The position numbers and the translations under genes are program-made. This document shows positions 59,755-64,000 of a stretch of 64,000 bases of DNA, piece after piece. Origin of the DNA: Leptospira sanjuanensis (GTDB lineage Bacteria; Spirochaetota; Leptospiria; Leptospirales; Leptospiraceae); assembly GCF_022267375.1 (NCBI RefSeq), contig NZ_JAIZBH010000001.1:434001-498000 (forward strand), in the 5' to 3' direction. The notes below the pieces were generated by a model. That model did not search any database, was not told the origin of the DNA, and saw nothing but the letters and a program-made list of their open reading frames with translations. Position 1 is the stretch's first letter. The number at the start of each line of letters is the position of its first letter.

Positions 59755-62076
59755 CTATCGAAAAACCGCAAAACTCGTGAGATACAAGGCTCCGCCTATG
59801 ATTCCCGCAGCAACCGCAAACCGAAGAATTCCCGGAACCAATCCGTCCGCGGTTTGAAACCGATCCCAAAGATCCAAACGGGTTTGTAGTTTTCGCTCCT
59901 GACCCGGAATCAAAGTCGGATATTCTGGAACCGCTTTCGAAGGCGGAGGGGCGGATTCCAATTTCGTTTTCGGATTCCGGATTTTTTCCGCGATCTTCGC
60001 TTCCGCGAGAAGAAGTTTTTCGAGGCTCGCTTGTTTTAGCGCGTAAAGCGCGTCGATCGCCTCGTTGATCCAAGAATCGACCACTTCCAGCCACTGCTGC
60101 ATATTGTCTTCGGTCGCACGGGTGAATTTGAATTCGCTGAACGCTGAATTCCAGTCCTTCAATTCCAAGCGCTCTAGAAGTTCGGAATCCAATATTATGT
60201 TTTGCTTATGATTGTGCACGGCTGCGATCGCGTCGTAGACTTGATTGCCCGCCGATACGAGACGGATCAATTCTTGACCGCTCACGTGCCGATCCGCCGT
60301 TACGACCGCATACACGTTGTTCAACAACGCCCTGCTGTCCTCGATATTCTCCATTGAGTGAACCGCGTAGTGAAGCAAGTCCATCAAGCCGCGCAGATAC
60401 TCGGGCCATCCTTGGCCGATCTGTTCCGCCGCTTTGAGATGGGCCGTTCTGCATTTTTGATCGTGTGCAAAAACTTCCGCTTGCAGTTCGTTACAATCCT
60501 TTTCCAAACTTTCGATGGCCGAGGGAAGTTCCTTTTTTTTGAGTTCCGTTCCGCGAAAGCGGATGATTCCGTCGGGAGGAGTGTAGAATCCTTCCTTGAG
60601 CGCGGTGAGAAGATTTTTTTCCTTTTCGAGAGAGCGGAGCTTCTCCAGTTGTTCCGTTAAATTCGGCGGATACAATTCGTTCAAGGCTTCGGAAACGGAA
60701 TCGATCTTCGTTTCGTAAAATTTATCGGGAGATGACGCATAACGTGCAAAGGATCTTCCCAAATACGCGCCTCTATAACGGCTGTTTAGATATTCCTTTT
60801 CGTAGAATTGATCGACCGCGTTCAGGATTTCCGCGTCCTTACTCAGTTCCGTTTCGTAACGGGAAAGAAGCCGATCCGTGAATTTTTCACGAAGAGAATC
60901 CGCGTCGTCGAACACGAGCCAGCTGCTTCTATCGTCGAGCAAAGCGGGAACGTATCTCTTTTTCGCGTTCGCTTCCCGTTCATGATTGTATGGGTGGGTC
61001 GCCCACATTCTCGGAGGTTGAGCGATCTCGGACGTAAAGATGCGATGTCCTTGCGGATTTTCCGAAGGCAGCGCGGGAACTCTTCCGTAATTCGGATTGT
61101 TCCAGAGATTTCTAGACTTATCAATGATTTTGGAATGAACCGGAAAAATATCCTTGGCCGCTTTCCCCAAACGAACCTGATCGACAAGAAATCCCTGCGT
61201 CGTTTCCCATGCTTCGTCCGCCGCTTGCAGTTTATGAAGCGCGTGAATCAATGCGTCGCTTCCTGTGACCGAAACCGCTACGAGGTCCGCTTGGAATTCC
61301 ATTTCTCTGGAAAGCGCTCTTTGTGCTAATACGACAAGATTGAAAAAGGATTCCAGAGCGGACCGCAAGGACCAAATGATTAAGCGAAGCGACCAACCGA
61401 TCCAAGCGACCCGAATGTCGAATCTCGAAACCGAACGAAGAAAATCATCAAGCGCGTCCCTTCTTCCGATCAAATGCGCCGCGATCTGCTGCGCGATGTA
61501 AACCCAATTTCCCACGGCCATGCTGCGTTGCGCGAAATGTCCGAATTCGTGTGCGAGAACGGCTTTGAGTTCGCTGATGCTCAGTACGTTTACGAGCGCG
61601 AGTCCGATCTCCAGATTCTTCTTGGAAGGGAAGAAAAAATTGAGCATCGATAAATCGTAAAATACGCACGCGTTGACTCTCGGGGAAAGAAATACTCGAT
61701 GAGGACGGGGCGCTCCGGTTTCGTCCGCTAAACGATATAGGAAGTGAAACAGTTGGGGCTGGTCTTCGGATGTGATTTCGTATTCTTCCTCCATGTTTCC
61801 TTTTTTTACGAAGAATAAGGCCTTGATCATAAACAAGGCGATCAGCCCGGAACCGATTCCCGCGATCCAGGAATAAATTCCCGCTCCGTCTTCGTCCAAT
61901 CCGTGTCGAATCAAGGAATACGACGACCAAGCGAACCATCCGCTTAATGCGAGATATACGAGAAGAAAAAGAATCAGACCGATTACGGTCAGCCAAAGAT
62001 TTCGTTTGTGAGCCCGGTTCAATTCGGTAAGATCCGAAGGAATATTCGCGGGGCTTGCGGGGTATAAGTGATCCAT
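59755..62076 (-). CDS. M48-family zinc metallopeptidase, membrane bound
   Basis: A 773-residue protein. Two transmembrane segments (about residues 28-50 and 68-90) precede the peptidase domain with KAVLAHEFGHFAQ carrying the HExxH zinc site (His176, Glu177, His180) and the third ligand in SREMEFQADLVAV. The 450 residues after it are helical and contain TDRLLSRYETELSKDAEIL and a further predicted hydrophobic segment near the C-terminus (ILRFAVAAGIIGGALYLTSF). Much longer than HtpX (about 290), so the extra domain is noteworthy. Start ATG 62076 is chosen over the longer frame. Divergent from the HEAT-repeat gene. Targets unknown; membrane protein quality control is likely. Confidence 0.88.
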   Translation of the reverse strand: MDHLYPASPANIPSDLTELNRAHKRNLWLTVIGLILFLLVYLALSGWFAWSSYSLIRHGLDEDGAGIYSWIAGIGSGLIALFMIKALFFVKKGNMEEEYEITSEDQPQLFHFLYRLADETGAPRPHRVFLSPRVNACVFYDLSMLNFFFPSKKNLEIGLALVNVLSISELKAVLAHEFGHFAQRSMAVGNWVYIAQQIAAHLIGRRDALDDFLRSVSRFDIRVAWIGWSLRLIIWSLRSALESFFNLVVLAQRALSREMEFQADLVAVSVTGSDALIHALHKLQAADEAWETTQGFLVDQVRLGKAAKDIFPVHSKIIDKSRNLWNNPNYGRVPALPSENPQGHRIFTSEIAQPPRMWATHPYNHEREANAKKRYVPALLDDRSSWLVFDDADSLREKFTDRLLSRYETELSKDAEILNAVDQFYEKEYLNSRYRGAYLGRSFARYASSPDKFYETKIDSVSEALNELYPPNLTEQLEKLRSLEKEKNLLTALKEGFYTPPDGIIRFRGTELKKKELPSAIESLEKDCNELQAEVFAHDQKCRTAHLKAAEQIGQGWPEYLRGLMDLLHYAVHSMENIEDSRALLNNVYAVVTADRHVSGQELIRLVSAGNQVYDAIAAVHNHKQNIILDSELLERLELKDWNSAFSEFKFTRATEDNMQQWLEVVDSWINEAIDALYALKQASLEKLLLAEAKIAEKIRNPKTKLESAPPPSKAVPEYPTLIPGQERKLQTRLDLWDRFQTADGLVPGILRFAVAAGIIGGALYLTSFAVFR

Positions 62077-62216
62077 AACAACGTCCTTGAATTCGAGGAT
62101 TTTGCGATTGTTTGTTCTATCGGTCAAGGTTGAAACGAGAGACACAAAACGAAAAGAACCGGCTAAAACCCGCGCGGAAGAAGGTGAATATTTGGATTGA
62201 CGCTTTCGTTTCACCG

Positions 62217-62720
<504 letters not shown>

Positions 62721-62734
62721 TTTCCTAAAAGACC

Positions 62735-63496
62735 TTGTTGACTCCTCCGGAAATCAGCCGGTATTCCCGGAACATTCTTCTGGATGAAGTAAAACGAAAG
62801 GGTCAAGAAACCCTCAAGTCCTCCCGAGTGACCGTGATCGGCGCCGGGGGGTTGGGTTCTCCCGCTCTCTATTATCTCGCCGCGGCGGGAATCGGAAAGA
62901 TCCGAGTCTTGGATTCCGATACGATCGACACCACAAATCTGCAAAGACAAATTCTGTTTAAACATTCGGAAATCGGTCTTTCCAAATCGGAAACGGCCAA
63001 ACATAGAATCGAAGAATTGAATCCGTACATCGAGATCGAATCGTTTTCAGTTCGTTTGAATCCGGAGAATGCGGAAGAGCTTCTGAAAAACAGCGATTTG
63101 GTTTTGGAAGGTTCGGATAATTTCGAAACTAAGTTTCTTACAAACGACGTATGTTGTTCTTTGAAGATTCCTCTTTTAATCGCGGGAATTCTCCGTTTTG
63201 ACGGAATGGTTTTGGGAATTCGTCCGGGCATCGATCCTTGTTACCGCTGTATTTATGAAACTCTTCCTCCGGCGAACGCGATCCCGAGTTGTTCGGAAGC
63301 GGGTGTGATCGGAAGTATTGCCGGAATCATCGGAAGCATTCAGGCGACCGAAGCCGTAAAATTTTTACTCGGACTTACCGCTTCGGAATCTCCCGGGGTT
63401 TTCGGTTCCATGCTTCAGCTCGAATCGAAGTCCATGGAATTTCATAAGGTTTCTCTGATCAAACGGAACGACTGCAAGGCTTGTTCGCATCTATGA
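62735..63496 (+). CDS. E1-like adenylating enzyme, MoeB/ThiF/HesA family
   Basis: A 253-residue protein that would adenylate the C-terminal Gly-Gly of a ubiquitin-like sulphur carrier (MoaD or ThiS). ATP site GAGGLGSPALYYLAAAGIGKI begins at about residue 35; TTNLQRQILF holds the Arg finger and catalytic Asn; SLDPCYRCIYE supplies the first zinc Cys pair and DCKACSH the second. The catalytic Cys region ANAIPSCSEAGVIGS is present. No rhodanese domain follows. No moa or thi genes lie nearby, so its carrier is unknown. TTG start (62735 or 62738). The last 4 bases overlap the Cdd1-like gene. Confidence 0.88.
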   Translation: MLTPPEISRYSRNILLDEVKRKGQETLKSSRVTVIGAGGLGSPALYYLAAAGIGKIRVLDSDTIDTTNLQRQILFKHSEIGLSKSETAKHRIEELNPYIEIESFSVRLNPENAEELLKNSDLVLEGSDNFETKFLTNDVCCSLKIPLLIAGILRFDGMVLGIRPGIDPCYRCIYETLPPANAIPSCSEAGVIGSIAGIIGSIQATEAVKFLLGLTASESPGVFGSMLQLESKSMEFHKVSLIKRNDCKACSHL

Positions 63497-63822
63497 GTAA
63501 AAAAGAATATTCTAAAATGGAAAAAGGATATCTCGAACAATCGGATATTCTGAAGGAATTTCAAACGCTTCCCGGAGTCGGGAAATCGATCGCAATGGAT
63601 TATTGGAATCTCGGTTTTAGAAGTCTGGACGAGATCGGTTCGGCGGACCCCGAAAAATTATACGTTCGCTGCTGCGATCTTCACGGAGGAACCGTGGATC
63701 GTTGTATGCTTTACGTTTTTCGATGCGCTCACTACGCGTTGAATACGAAAAAGCCGAACGCCGAAAAACTCAAGTGGTGGAACTGGAAGGATTCCGGAAA
63801 ACCTCAAAAATCGAAACGATAA
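63493..63822 (+). CDS. Cdd1-family helix-hairpin-helix protein
   Basis: A 109-residue protein with an HhH-like LPGVGKSIAMDYWNLG motif (about 25-40), then a core DPEKLYVRCCDLHGGTVDRCMLYVFR that matches the Pfam pathogenicity-locus Cdd1 family (named from Clostridium difficile). HhH motifs bind DNA without sequence specificity, but the role of Cdd1 is unknown. It overlaps the MoeB-like gene by 4 bases (ATGA) and ends overlapping the convergent outer-membrane gene by 19 bases. Basic Lys-rich tail. Function cannot be assigned. Confidence 0.75.
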   Translation: MSKKEYSKMEKGYLEQSDILKEFQTLPGVGKSIAMDYWNLGFRSLDEIGSADPEKLYVRCCDLHGGTVDRCMLYVFRCAHYALNTKKPNAEKLKWWNWKDSGKPQKSKR

Positions 63823-64000
63823 TTCCCGCCGATTTGAAAATACGTCAGAACGGTTTTCGAGTCGTACAACATCGGAATCAAAATTCTCGGCCCGAAAATC
63901 TTTAATCCGATCTGATCGCTACCTCCTTCGTTGTCCGTGATATATCCCGTTTGCAGTTTGTTTTTGAGCGTCATATTGCTCGCTTCCGCAAATAGGCTGA
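63804..64000 (-). CDS. C-terminal part of a predicted outer-membrane protein, cut by window edge
   Basis: The minus-strand frame ending at the TGA (63804-63806) runs to the window edge without a stop. It encodes SLFAEASNMTLKNKLQTG...TYFQIGGNYRFDF, alternating polar and aromatic residues with a terminal Phe, as in beta-barrel outer-membrane proteins. The upstream part, including the start, is outside the window. Family not determined. Confidence 0.55.
   Translation of the reverse strand, partial: SLFAEASNMTLKNKLQTGYITDNEGGSDQIGLKIFGPRILIPMLYDSKTVLTYFQIGGNYRFDF

Overview
The window looks like chromosome of a spirochaete of the genus Leptospira, probably from the pathogenic clade. The heat-shock operon order hrcA-grpE-dnaK-dnaJ, the many relaxed-lipobox lipoproteins, the phasin-like proteins, frequent TTG and GTG starts with clear Shine-Dalgarno sequences, and several large conserved proteins of unknown function all fit. 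Base composition appears richer in GC than in L. interrogans, so a higher-GC species of that clade is my guess. The species is an inference, not a match.

Layout. 1-6.6 kb (minus): a YqgE-family protein cut by the window edge, a GnnA-like sugar dehydrogenase, and dnaJ, dnaK, grpE and hrcA with a CIRCE operator. 6.8-10.7 kb (plus): an FtsI-type penicillin-binding protein with a PASTA domain and a Maf/DUF115 protein. 10.8-15.5 kb: a lipoprotein, a repeat-bearing gap, a phasin with a double palindromic operator, a beta-barrel candidate, a GDPD-family phosphodiesterase and an alpha/beta hydrolase. 15.5-20.2 kb: a SET protein, the compact rppH-globin-acylphosphatase operon, an unknown protein and an aldo/keto reductase. 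20.2-27.5 kb: a KtrAB-type potassium uptake operon, an adenosine deaminase, a MATE exporter and gmd.

27.5-38.3 kb is the most accessory-looking part. It holds an AT-rich two-gene cassette, an AlkA-like glycosylase, a two-cNMP-domain protein, several small secreted proteins, dispersed palindromic repeats, a degenerate tyrosine recombinase, a STAS protein, and a GT39-like glycosyltransferase coupled to an SGNH hydrolase. 38.4-43.8 kb holds a second phasin, a class D beta-lactamase-like protein, tRNA-Pro(GGG), sixA, an ABC-2 transporter and a HATPase-HDOD fusion. 43.9-52.3 kb (minus) is mostly housekeeping: rsmA, comEC, trpS, an unknown 610-residue protein, lolA, a hairpin-packed insert, etfA and etfB. 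52.3-64 kb holds an acyl-CoA dehydrogenase coupled to an O-methyltransferase, an adenylate cyclase, an LptF/LptG permease, an M48 protease, a HEAT-repeat protein, a MoeB/ThiF-like enzyme coupled to a Cdd1-family protein, and the tail of an outer-membrane protein.

The most interesting signals are regulatory and repetitive: (i) both phasin genes carry the same TTGTGCA-N-TGCA palindrome; (ii) an 85-bp element with perfect TGTCCCAAAACC inverted ends occurs twice, with a third divergent relative; (iii) a TGTGGGAACT motif recurs in intergenic DNA, once as a long palindrome; (iv) a block of about 200 bp packed with hairpins between etfA and lolA is flanked by a copy of the etfA 3' end. I see no CRISPR array, rRNA operon, complete insertion sequence or prophage.
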